The notes under the pieces are model-generated. The model saw nothing but the letters and a program-made list of their open reading frames with translations. It had not been told where the DNA came from and did not search any database. From NCBI GenBank assembly GCA_964525995.1, contig CAZGIM010000021.1:11517-75516 (forward strand): a DNA stretch of 64,000 nucleotides, in the 5' to 3' direction. A program made the translations under genes and the position numbers. Source of the stretch: CAIVAT01 sp964525995 (lineage in GTDB: Bacteria > Bacteroidota > Bacteroidia > Bacteroidales > FEN-979). Positions 18,301-25,630 of the stretch are shown in pieces. Numbering within the stretch: the stretch's first letter is position 1; each line of letters begins with the position of its first letter.

Positions 18301-20226
18301 GCCTGTGTTACGTGTAATCCAGCTGTGTCGAACCCCGTTCAGCTTCATGTCAATCCGCTTTCCCCGGCTGCCGTTACTATCACTGCATCGGCAACCAGTG
18401 TGTGTTCCGGAACATCCGTTACGTTCAATGCGGTCCCCGTCAACGGTGGAGCCACGCCCCAGTATGCCTGGAGGGTAAATGGTGCGGTGACCGGGCCGGA
18501 CAATCCCATGTTCACTTACCTTCCTCAGGATGGCGATCAGGTCGCCTGTGAAATGACCTCCGGTCTCAATTGTGTTTCCGGAAATCCCGCATTGTCAAAT
18601 GTAATCACGATGACTGTGACCCCGGTTTTGACAGCCGGAATAACGATTCAGGCGACCGCCTCGGCAGTGTGTGAAGGTTCGGAAGTGGAGTTTACGGCGC
18701 TACCGGTCAACGGCGGGACCCAGCCATCCTATCAATGGAAGGTCAATGGCATCAACGCGGGAGGCAACTCCCCGTTGTTCAGCTACGTTCCTGCTGATGG
18801 CGACGTTGTCGTGTGCAGTCTGAACTCAAACATGAGTTGTATTACCGGGAATCCGGTCACCTCCAATGCGATAATGCTGACCGTGAATCCGGTCATCCCG
18901 GTAGGAATCTCCATTTTCGCCTCTGCAAACAATATCTGCGAAGGAAATCCCGTGACTTTTACCGCAGTGCCCATGAACGGGGGAAACACTCCCGTTTATC
19001 AATGGAATATCAACGGAGTCGCGGCCGGGAGTAATAGTGCGGTGCTGATCCACATGCCGGCGAACGGAGATGTTATTGCCTGCAGTATGATCCCGGATGA
19101 AGCCTGCCCTTCGAGTAGTCCTGCACTTTCCAATGCCATTGTCATGTCGGTACAGCAACAGGCTCAGGTCGCTGTTTCGGTTTCAGCTTTACAAACAACA
19201 CTGTGTGCCGGATCCGAAGCGGTATTTCATGCAACTGCTACCAACGGAGGTTCCCAGCCTGTTTTCCAGTGGATGGTAAATGGCACATCTCAGGGCAATA
19301 ACAGTCCCGACTTCAGCTATTTCCCTTCCGATAACGACGGGATTGCATGCAGCCTTACGTCAAGTCAGCCCTGTAGCTCCGGAAATCCCGCGGTATCCAA
19401 CCAGATTGTGCTCCATGTCAGTCAGTTGGCATCGGTTAGTGTGTCGGTCATTGCATCTGCTAATCCAGTAATCGCCGGGACTTCGGTGACCTTTACCGCC
19501 ATTCCGGTAAATGGCGGGTCATCGCCCGATTTCCAGTGGATGGTAAATGGTGTCAATGCAGGGATCAACCATCCTGTATTTAACTACGTGCCTGTTAATA
19601 ACGATGTAATAACCTGCCGGATGACCTCACATGATTCCTGTACAACGGGGAATCCCGCGCTTTCGAATGAAGTGGTCATGACCGTGAACTGCACCATCCC
19701 CTTATCGTTAAGTATCTCGGGAATTGTAGGATCAGGTATTGATTCTGTTTACAGGGCTTCTCAATTCATCACGGTTTCGGGTGAAAACAATCCCCTGATC
19801 GTCCAAAACGGAGGGCAGGTTACCATGCTGACCGGGGGTACCATTTATTACCGGCCAGGGACGCGGGTCGAAACGGGAGGATATCTGCACGGCGATATCG
19901 TTCCTGCCATGCTTCATTGCGGAGAACAGGCGCCGGCTCTGATGGCCACCGTGAATCCGGAACAGCGTCAGATGAACAGACAAGGTGATTTTTTAGTCTA
20001 TCCAAATCCTACGAACTCTGATATCACGCTTGAAATCCCCGCTTACCAAAACGAGGGGAGGATCGTTGCGGAGATTCACAGTATTGGGGGTGTCAAACTA
20101 TTTAACGTTGATATTACGGGAGAGGCGTGGCATGAATTCGACCTTTCGACGCTGCCCGCTGGTTTGTATCTGATGAAGATTGTCACCGGAAAAAGAACCG
20201 GAATCTTGAAAATCATCAAACACTGA
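15394..20226 (+). CDS. Giant T9SS cargo protein with seven Ig-like repeats
   Basis: This 1610-residue secreted protein has a signal peptide (MKKLLSWLLLVIAGGATALS). A beta-sandwich-like region of about 220 residues comes first, with DYFEINLGASPGYSLSLSTI. A long stretch rich in GS/T strands follows (about 230-720), typical of the autotransporter-like beta-helical or filamentous part of Bacteroidota adhesins. Seven tandem Ig-like units of 88-89 residues follow (about 812-1433), each with C-x-G-x-x-V-x-F-x-A, VNGG, YQW and GNPA-SN landmarks. A short domain and a type A T9SS sorting domain (FLVYPNPTNSDITLEI to the end) complete it. There is no catalytic motif. An adhesive surface protein is likely. 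The gene stands alone, 130 bases after sdhB and on the same strand. Confidence 0.9.
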   Translation: MKKLLSWLLLVIAGGATALSQTEISEGSPIPSIGHLNGTPDQLLTNPVAAWDFYGIPSASPPATCTATIFDANLTGTGLITRGPGAPPSGAANSFRTTGFQNNGVGVGNTDYFEINLGASPGYSLSLSTIDARFGGTASFYAAPGVTSQYGYSLDGINFILIGNPVTSTALTTASIDLTQIPSLQNVASGVTVTIRYYASGQTTTGGWGFYSSSPGNYGLAIGGSLNSLATTGIYTWNQTNAGNWNDPANWTPPRTSPLNSDFLVFDNGGSCIITGVPIQTVGGMKITGSTAVILQSETAITLTIAGGAGTDFEVGAGSILSLGGTNAITLALGSGATASVSGSVTFTNSSSAANRFTGNDPESILFHGGSLFSTGMFQSGPPFGTASTGAVVFESGSVLLHQSGSNPFGAPQPGSATVFQTGSLYKVTGNVSLSFSGRTYADMEIDAPGITLTATGSNPVLVDNLTVTNGSLNFNVTGSPGHSIKGTIHAAAGTSLCFNPASPGTIRLAGTSNQIITGTGMITSGTHSILEIANDFGITLDATLTLEGSVKFTQGLLTLGSGDLILGTLSQVTGSPSAASMVTFNGTGHFRKRFPAVSSFTFPVGTITGTPGYSPVTLTLSDGIFGSNGWVGVDVVNAKYPGDTNTGNFLNRYWELTASDITSLQGSAQFYYPPSDVTGSEALISCVRVHPEPFTLYAPTDITLHRLQASGLLALGIFTGSQVSPSLFQVSGSGVYCEGSSGLPVTLSESQPYVTYQLKKNGMDSGAPVEGTGSMLSWPDQTTGIYSVTATNSSGSVLMNGTAVIDMGVPVVPSVSIEASSNLLCAGTPVTITATPTNGGQNPVYQWSLNNNPTGQNSPIYTCLPGNNDQISCTMTSDLECVIGNPAYSNTLSMAVNPLVTATVTITASDSVLCEGNPVTFTATPVNGGPDPLYQWMVNNLNTGNGGPVFTYTPVDHDLVSCVMTSGLACVTCNPAVSNPVQLHVNPLSPAAVTITASATSVCSGTSVTFNAVPVNGGATPQYAWRVNGAVTGPDNPMFTYLPQDGDQVACEMTSGLNCVSGNPALSNVITMTVTPVLTAGITIQATASAVCEGSEVEFTALPVNGGTQPSYQWKVNGINAGGNSPLFSYVPADGDVVVCSLNSNMSCITGNPVTSNAIMLTVNPVIPVGISIFASANNICEGNPVTFTAVPMNGGNTPVYQWNINGVAAGSNSAVLIHMPANGDVIACSMIPDEACPSSSPALSNAIVMSVQQQAQVAVSVSALQTTLCAGSEAVFHATATNGGSQPVFQWMVNGTSQGNNSPDFSYFPSDNDGIACSLTSSQPCSSGNPAVSNQIVLHVSQLASVSVSVIASANPVIAGTSVTFTAIPVNGGSSPDFQWMVNGVNAGINHPVFNYVPVNNDVITCRMTSHDSCTTGNPALSNEVVMTVNCTIPLSLSISGIVGSGIDSVYRASQFITVSGENNPLIVQNGGQVTMLTGGTIYYRPGTRVETGGYLHGDIVPAMLHCGEQAPALMATVNPEQRQMNRQGDFLVYPNPTNSDITLEIPAYQNEGRIVAEIHSIGGVKLFNVDITGEAWHEFDLSTLPAGLYLMKIVTGKRTGILKIIKH
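17830..19692 (+). repeat. Seven tandem ~265-bp coding repeats
   Basis: Seven copies of an 88-89-codon unit encode the Ig-like repeats of the giant T9SS protein. Landmarks repeat in every unit: AATGG/AACGGGGG around VNGG, the YQW/FQW codons, and GGGAATCC or GGAAATCC for GNP. Copies have diverged in DNA, so the array is old. The seventh unit has lost the first cysteine (NPVIAGTS). Confidence 0.85.
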
Positions 20227-20568
20227 AGTTCAAAAATCGGCGGAGACGATGAAAGCAATAATCAAATTCAGAGTGGTGGAGATCGATTCTAAAATATCTT
20301 TCAAGGGGATCAGAAAAATTGTGCTGACCTATCCGGTTCGTTCCATCGCGTTGATCCCGGAACCCAACCGTTCGCTTTCGCTACGGCTCGATCTAAGGGT
20401 TCCCGAAATATTCTGGTGAGATACCGGAAGATCAGTCGGTATTCCGGCGATGAAAGTGGAAAAATCAGGAGATTGGGGAGCTCTATATCCTGAATCGAAA
20501 AAACAGCTAACTTTGGCGTTTTATCATCGAAGCCGCCTGAGAGGTAAGTTGTTTGGAATTGAGTACCC
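20227..20568. other. Intergenic stretch before holB
   Basis: About 340 bases between the giant T9SS gene and holB. It holds one small possible frame (20249-20419). No terminator-like hairpin with a T-run or clear promoter octamer was seen. Confidence 0.5.
20249..20419 (+). CDS. Small hypothetical ORF (56 aa)
   Basis: ATG to TGA gives 56 codons beginning MKAIIKFRVVEIDSK and ending LRVPEIFW. Its composition is protein-like (alternating charged and hydrophobic residues) and a GGCGGAGA purine stretch precedes the ATG. No family is recognised. It could be a remnant of a larger gene, or chance. Confidence 0.25.
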   Translation: MKAIIKFRVVEIDSKISFKGIRKIVLTYPVRSIALIPEPNRSLSLRLDLRVPEIFW

Positions 20569-21612
20569 ATGCGATTTTCAGAAATTAAGGGGAATGAAAA
20601 GATCAAGCAGCGGCTGATCCGGACCATCCGGGATCAGCGGGTCAGTCATGCCCAGCTTTTTTGCGGGCCCGAGGGGAATGACAAGCTCGCGCTTGCTATT
20701 GCTTATGCCCAGTACATCAATTGTGCAAATCGTGACCAGTCGAATGATTCCTGCGGTACCTGTCCCTCCTGTGTCAAATATCAGAAGCTGATCCATCCCG
20801 ATCTGCATTTCATCGTTCCTGTTTCGACCACCAAAAAAGTTCCTTCCAAGCCAAAAAGCAAATACTTTCTGACCGAGTGGCGTGAATTCCTGTTGTCACA
20901 CCAGTTCCGGGTTGACCTTACCGGCTGGTATGAGGCCATTGGCATCGAGAACAAGCAGGGGATCATCAATGCGGAAGATTGTAATGAGATCATCAGCACC
21001 CTGGGTTACAAGAGCTATGAATCGGAGTATAAAGTCATGATCATCTTCATGGCTGAAAAGATCTTTTATTCAGCCGCTCCCAAGATTTTAAAGATTTTAG
21101 AGGAGCCTTCCGAAAAGACGCTGTTTATACTGATCTCAGAAAATCCGGATCAGATCCTGCCGACCATTCTTTCCCGCACCCTGATGGTTAAAATTCCGGA
21201 ACGGGATCGGGCAGCTTATGCTGATGATGAGCATATCCATTTTGTCGCATTCCGGCAGTGGATGTTAGACTGCTATCGGGGAAAGGTAGTTGAATTGATT
21301 TCTTTCAGCGCCGAAATGGGAAAGTCGGGAAGGGAAAAGCAGAAATGCTTTCTTTCTTACGGGTTGAAGATCTTTGGATTCTGTTCTGAAATTAATTTTC
21401 TTCATCGCCTCCCTGAGGGACTTGAAGCGGAGGAACGCAAGTTCCTGGAAAAGTTCACCACGTACATAACTAACAGTAACATACTACATTTCAATACCTT
21501 ATTTAACGAAGCCATTCGTCATGTGGAGCGTAACGGTCACGCCCCTACCCTGTTTCTCGATCTCTCCCTGAAAATCGTTCGTCAGTTTAATCGGGAATTA
21601 TTACCTTTGTAA
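20569..21612 (+). CDS. holB: DNA polymerase III delta' subunit (clamp loader)
   Basis: The 347-residue AAA+ protein belongs to the clamp-loader complex that places the beta clamp on primed DNA. The start is typical (FSEIKGNEKIKQRL, SHAQLFCGPEG). The P-loop reads GPEGNDKLALA without the GK-S/T, in line with delta' not binding ATP. A zinc-binding set CGTCPSC plus an earlier NC follows. The sensor-like segment APKILKILEEPSEKTLFIL and the SRTLMVKIP end of the domain are present. It heads a plus-strand cluster with the PSP1 protein 15 bases downstream. Confidence 0.93.
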   Translation: MRFSEIKGNEKIKQRLIRTIRDQRVSHAQLFCGPEGNDKLALAIAYAQYINCANRDQSNDSCGTCPSCVKYQKLIHPDLHFIVPVSTTKKVPSKPKSKYFLTEWREFLLSHQFRVDLTGWYEAIGIENKQGIINAEDCNEIISTLGYKSYESEYKVMIIFMAEKIFYSAAPKILKILEEPSEKTLFILISENPDQILPTILSRTLMVKIPERDRAAYADDEHIHFVAFRQWMLDCYRGKVVELISFSAEMGKSGREKQKCFLSYGLKIFGFCSEINFLHRLPEGLEAEERKFLEKFTTYITNSNILHFNTLFNEAIRHVERNGHAPTLFLDLSLKIVRQFNRELLPL

Positions 21613-21627
21613 GGATTTTTGAAGGAT

Positions 21628-22818
21628 ATGGAGTTTAAAGAAGGCGTATCTGCTCCGGTGAACGGACCACCCCCGAAGGAGGTAGAAATAGAAGATTCAA
21701 CCGGTCTTTTCCCCAGGTCATCCGGCCACATCGACAATACTTTTTTAAGTCGCGGGTGTTGCCAGGCGCCGAGGGTGTATCATAAGAACGAGATGGTTTT
21801 TCAACATCAGTGCAGCAAATTCGACTCACACGACTGGCTGAAAAACGTGCCTGTTCCCGAATCGGCCAAAGTGGTTGACATTGCCGAGATCCGTTTTAAA
21901 AACAGCCGTAAGGATTATTTCCGGATTCCGGCCGATCTGGAGTTGACAGTTGGCGACATTGTTGCTGTTGAAGCGTCGCCGGGTCATGATATCGGTATTG
22001 TAAGCATGGTTGGTGAGATGGTCAGGCTGCAATTGCGTAAAAAGAATCTGTTACCGGCTCCTGACGAGATCAAAAAGATTTACCGCAAGGCCCGGTTGAC
22101 CGACATCGAAAAGTGGATTTCGGCCGTGGAACAGGAGTCGGCAACGATGTACCGATCGCGGGAAATCGCCGACAAGTTAGGGCTTCAAATGAAGATCAAC
22201 GATGTTGAGATTCAAGGTGATAACACCAAAGCAATTTTTTACTACACGGCAGAGGACCGGGTCGATTTTCGTGAACTCATCAAGCTGATGGCCGAAGAAT
22301 TCAAACTCCGTATCGAGATGCGGCAGATCGGAGCACGACAGGAAGCGAGCCGTTTAGGGGGAATCGGATCCTGCGGAAGGGAGCTGTGTTGCTCAACCTG
22401 GATGAGTGATTTCAGGTCGGTCACCACCAACGCTGCCCGGATTCAGCAGCTTTCCCTTAACCCGCAGAAACTTGCCGGTCAATGCGGTAAGTTGAAATGC
22501 TGCCTGAATTATGAATACGATACTTATGTCGATGCCATGAAAGGCATGCCCAATACCGATATCCGACTCAAAACCAAACGCGGGGAGGCGATTCATCAGA
22601 AGACCGATATTTTTCAGAAGCTCATGTGGTATTCGTACGTGAATGATCCGGGCAATCTGATGGCCATTCCGGTTGACAATGTTTTTGCGGTAATGGAGGA
22701 AAATAAAAAGGGAAACCTGCCTGAAAAACTCGAAGATTATTCGCAGGTGACCGAGAAAAAACCGGATTTGGAGGGCCCTACCGGAGAAGATGATCTGACC
22801 CGGTTCGACAATCAATAG
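21628..22818 (+). CDS. PSP1 domain protein (RicT/YaaT-like)
   Basis: The ATG at 21628 gives 396 residues; a TTG nine bases earlier is the only other option nearby. The PSP1 core is seen at about 85-180 (IRFKNSRKDYF, VGDIVAVEASPGHDIGIV). A cysteine-rich end follows: GGIGSCGRELCCSTW and AGQCGKLKCCLNYE. In Bacillus the homologue RicT (YaaT) works in an Fe-S-containing complex affecting RNA processing and phosphorelay. In Bacteroidota the gene is widespread and usually sits next to gldH, as here. An acidic tail ends the protein. The partners RicA and RicF are not seen in this window. Confidence 0.9.
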   Translation: MEFKEGVSAPVNGPPPKEVEIEDSTGLFPRSSGHIDNTFLSRGCCQAPRVYHKNEMVFQHQCSKFDSHDWLKNVPVPESAKVVDIAEIRFKNSRKDYFRIPADLELTVGDIVAVEASPGHDIGIVSMVGEMVRLQLRKKNLLPAPDEIKKIYRKARLTDIEKWISAVEQESATMYRSREIADKLGLQMKINDVEIQGDNTKAIFYYTAEDRVDFRELIKLMAEEFKLRIEMRQIGARQEASRLGGIGSCGRELCCSTWMSDFRSVTTNAARIQQLSLNPQKLAGQCGKLKCCLNYEYDTYVDAMKGMPNTDIRLKTKRGEAIHQKTDIFQKLMWYSYVNDPGNLMAIPVDNVFAVMEENKKGNLPEKLEDYSQVTEKKPDLEGPTGEDDLTRFDNQ

Positions 22819-22842
22819 CCAGATTCACCGAACAGCATTCTG

Positions 22843-23313
22843 ATGACATACGGAAAATGGACTTCAGTTATCATCTTTATCCTGGCAGTTTCTTTAGCCG
22901 CATGCGACCGGAACAGGATCTTTGAAGAAAATACGGTTATCAGGAACGGGATCTGGAATGTCAAAGATAAGGTTATCTTTTCTGTGCCAATCGTGGATCC
23001 GTTAGCCCGTTACCGGGTCATGATCCAGGTTCGCAACGCTCCCGAATACCCGTATAACAATCTGTACGTGTTTATGGACACCCGGTTCCCTGATGGCAAA
23101 ATAGCCCGTGATACAATTGAGCTGACTCTTGCCGACTATGACGGCCGGTGGCTCGGATCGGGAATGGGAAGCGTGAAATTCAACAGATTCCTTCTGCAAA
23201 GCGGGGTACGGTTCCCCGAAAAAGGCACCTATCACTTTGAATTTGAGCAGGCCATGCGGGTCAATGAGCTGAAAGGAATCCGTGATTTTGGTTTACGAAT
23301 TGAGCGGCAATGA
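22843..23313 (+). CDS. gldH: GldH lipoprotein (gliding-motility associated)
   Basis: The 156-residue lipoprotein has the lipobox SLAAC with Cys21. The mature part shows the GldH pattern: ENTVIRNGIWNVKDKVIFSV near the start, then YPYNNLYVFMDTRFPDG, IELTLADYDGRWLGSGMG and FPEKGTYHFEFEQAMR. GldH was found through gliding mutants of Flavobacterium, but homologues occur in non-gliding Bacteroidota, so motility is not implied. Its exact biochemical role is unknown. The next gene, a class A PBP, overlaps its stop by four bases (ATGA), which indicates tight coupling. Confidence 0.92.
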   Translation: MTYGKWTSVIIFILAVSLAACDRNRIFEENTVIRNGIWNVKDKVIFSVPIVDPLARYRVMIQVRNAPEYPYNNLYVFMDTRFPDGKIARDTIELTLADYDGRWLGSGMGSVKFNRFLLQSGVRFPEKGTYHFEFEQAMRVNELKGIRDFGLRIERQ

Positions 23314-25628
23314 ATGGCCCGGTGTATCATATTCCCATGCTGAATCAAATGCCCAAGCAACCCTCCCGCGATGAATTGATCAGGAAATACATCAAAGGAT
23401 TTTGGATTTCCTATGTCGTTCTGGTAATCCTGACGGTACTTTTTTTCATCGGGGTGGCCAACGGACTCCTGGGTACCATGCCCACCTTTGAGGAACTTGA
23501 GAATCCAAAGAGCAGCCTTGCTTCGGAGGTGATATCATCCGATAACAAACTATTAGGAAAATATTACATCGAGAACCGTTCGAATACCCACTTTCAGGAG
23601 TTGTCGCCCAACGTGATCAACGCACTGATCGCGACAGAGGATGCGCGTTTCGACAAACATTCGGGAATCGACGCCATTGCCATTTTCAGAGTCATGTGGG
23701 GAATGGCAACCGGATCATCAAAAGGAGGCGGTTCGACTATTACGCAGCAGTTGGCTAAAAACCTTTTCCCGCGTAAGCAAAACCGGACCTTCTGGGAAAC
23801 AGTCATGATCAAGTTCAAAGAGTGGATTACTGCCGTTAAGCTGGAGCGTAATTACTCGAAAGACGAAATCCTGGCCATGTATCTCAACACGGTTGATTTC
23901 GGCAGTCAGTCATATGGTATCAAATCTGCCGCAAAGACCTATTTCAACAAGGATCCGGAATCGCTCAGCATCGAGGAATCGGCAGTTTTGATCGGAATCT
24001 TGAAGGCTCCAACCTGGTTCAGCCCAGTCAGGAATCCGGCACGCGCTTTTGAACGCCGTAACACGGTGATGCACCAGATGATGAAGTATGATTACATCAC
24101 TGAGCAGGAGTTCGATTCACTCCGGGTGGAACCCATCGACATGTCTAATTTCCGGTTACAGGATCATACCGCCGGAATTGCTACTTATTTCAGGGAGTAC
24201 CTCCGGATGGTTTTATCGGAATGGTGTTCGCAACACACTAAAGACGATGGCTCCCCGTACAATCTTTACCGCGACGGACTAAAGATCTATACCACCATCA
24301 ATTACCAGATGCAGGAGTATGCCGAACAGGCGGTACACGAATATTTGGGGAAAGAGCTCCAGCCCTCATTTTTTGCTCACTGGAAGGGGGTTCCCAACGC
24401 ACCGTTCGTCTTTGAAAGCGATGTGGCCCGTCGGGAGACCGAAAACCTGATGCTGTCGGCTATGCGACGCACCGACCGGTATTACCGGCTAAAAACCGAA
24501 GGGTACAGCGATGCCCAGATCCTGCAGGATTTCAAGACGCCGGTTAACATGAAGGTCTTTTCCTATCACGGGGAGATCGACACGGTGATGACTCCCATGG
24601 ATTCGATCCGATACTACAAGTTCTTTTTACAGGCCGGACTCATGTCAATGGATCCCCATAACGGCCAGGTCCGGGCCTATGTCGGGGGTATCGATTACCG
24701 CTTTTTCCAGTACGACCATGTGAAACTGAGCAAACGCCAGGTAGGCTCCACTTTTAAACCCTTCCTTTATACCCTGGCCATGCAGGAGGGCGAATCTCCC
24801 TGCGCACGTTATCCCAATGTACAGCCAGTCATCGATCTCGGGAACGGTCAGGTATGGGCTCCCGAAAATTCAAGCGACGAAAGGCTTGGTCAACAGGTGA
24901 CACTGAAGTGGGCCCTGGCTAACTCCAACAACTGGGTGTCGGGTCAGCTTATCCGTAAATATTCGCCAAAAGCCGTGGTTTCAATGGCTCACAAAATGGG
25001 TGTCACCAGCGACATTCCGGCCGTGTACTCCATCGCCCTGGGATCCTGCGACCTGAGCCTGTACGAAATGGTTGGCGCCATGAGCGTTTTTGCCAATAAA
25101 GGGGTCTATATCGAACCCGTTTTCCTGACCCGGATCGAAGATAAAAACGGCAATGTGCTGGAAACTTTTACCCCAAAAAGCCAGGAAGCCATCAGCGAAG
25201 AGACAGCCTGGCTGATGATCCAACTGATGAAAGGAGTTGTGGAGAGCGGAACCAGCATCAGGCTGCGATACAAATACGGTTTTGATAACCCGATTGCAGG
25301 TAAGACGGGAACCACACAGAACCAGAGCGATGGTTGGTTTATGGGAATCACACCCGACCTGGTGACCGGTGTCTGGGTTGGTTGCGAAGACCGTGCCGCT
25401 CATTTCAGGTCGATCACCCTGGGTCAGGGAGCCAACATGGCGCTGCCTGTCTGGGCTCTTTACATGCAACGGATTTATGGCGATCTGAGCCTGCGAATAG
25501 CCAAACGTGATTTTGATACCCCTTCGAAGCCCGTCGAGGTCGATCTCGATTGCAGCGATGATGGCGGCGCTCCCGCTGCCGGAAAGAACAAAAAGAAAAA
25601 GCAGGTCATCGATACCGATGAATTCTGA
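23310..25628 (+). CDS. Class A penicillin-binding protein (PBP1A-type)
   Basis: The 772-residue bifunctional peptidoglycan synthase has a cytoplasmic N-terminus, one TM segment (about 35-58) and a GT51 transglycosylase domain with catalytic EDARFDKH and GGSTITQQLAKN. Its transpeptidase domain has the three motifs S-x-x-K (GSTFKPF), S-x-N (SNNW) and K-T-G (GKTGTTQNQSDGW). A lysine-rich tail ends the protein. It polymerises and crosslinks the cell wall in the periplasm. The start ATG overlaps the gldH stop; a second ATG lies ten codons in. The stop is only two bases from the stop of the convergent lipoprotein gene, so transcripts from the two sides must overlap. Confidence 0.95.
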   Translation: MNGPVYHIPMLNQMPKQPSRDELIRKYIKGFWISYVVLVILTVLFFIGVANGLLGTMPTFEELENPKSSLASEVISSDNKLLGKYYIENRSNTHFQELSPNVINALIATEDARFDKHSGIDAIAIFRVMWGMATGSSKGGGSTITQQLAKNLFPRKQNRTFWETVMIKFKEWITAVKLERNYSKDEILAMYLNTVDFGSQSYGIKSAAKTYFNKDPESLSIEESAVLIGILKAPTWFSPVRNPARAFERRNTVMHQMMKYDYITEQEFDSLRVEPIDMSNFRLQDHTAGIATYFREYLRMVLSEWCSQHTKDDGSPYNLYRDGLKIYTTINYQMQEYAEQAVHEYLGKELQPSFFAHWKGVPNAPFVFESDVARRETENLMLSAMRRTDRYYRLKTEGYSDAQILQDFKTPVNMKVFSYHGEIDTVMTPMDSIRYYKFFLQAGLMSMDPHNGQVRAYVGGIDYRFFQYDHVKLSKRQVGSTFKPFLYTLAMQEGESPCARYPNVQPVIDLGNGQVWAPENSSDERLGQQVTLKWALANSNNWVSGQLIRKYSPKAVVSMAHKMGVTSDIPAVYSIALGSCDLSLYEMVGAMSVFANKGVYIEPVFLTRIEDKNGNVLETFTPKSQEAISEETAWLMIQLMKGVVESGTSIRLRYKYGFDNPIAGKTGTTQNQSDGWFMGITPDLVTGVWVGCEDRAAHFRSITLGQGANMALPVWALYMQRIYGDLSLRIAKRDFDTPSKPVEVDLDCSDDGGAPAAGKNKKKKQVIDTDEF

Positions 25629-25630
25629 TC

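Noticed and set aside
17830..19692. CRISPR-like periodic array
   Set aside because: The period is about 265 bp, in frame with a long reading frame, and encodes Ig-like domains.
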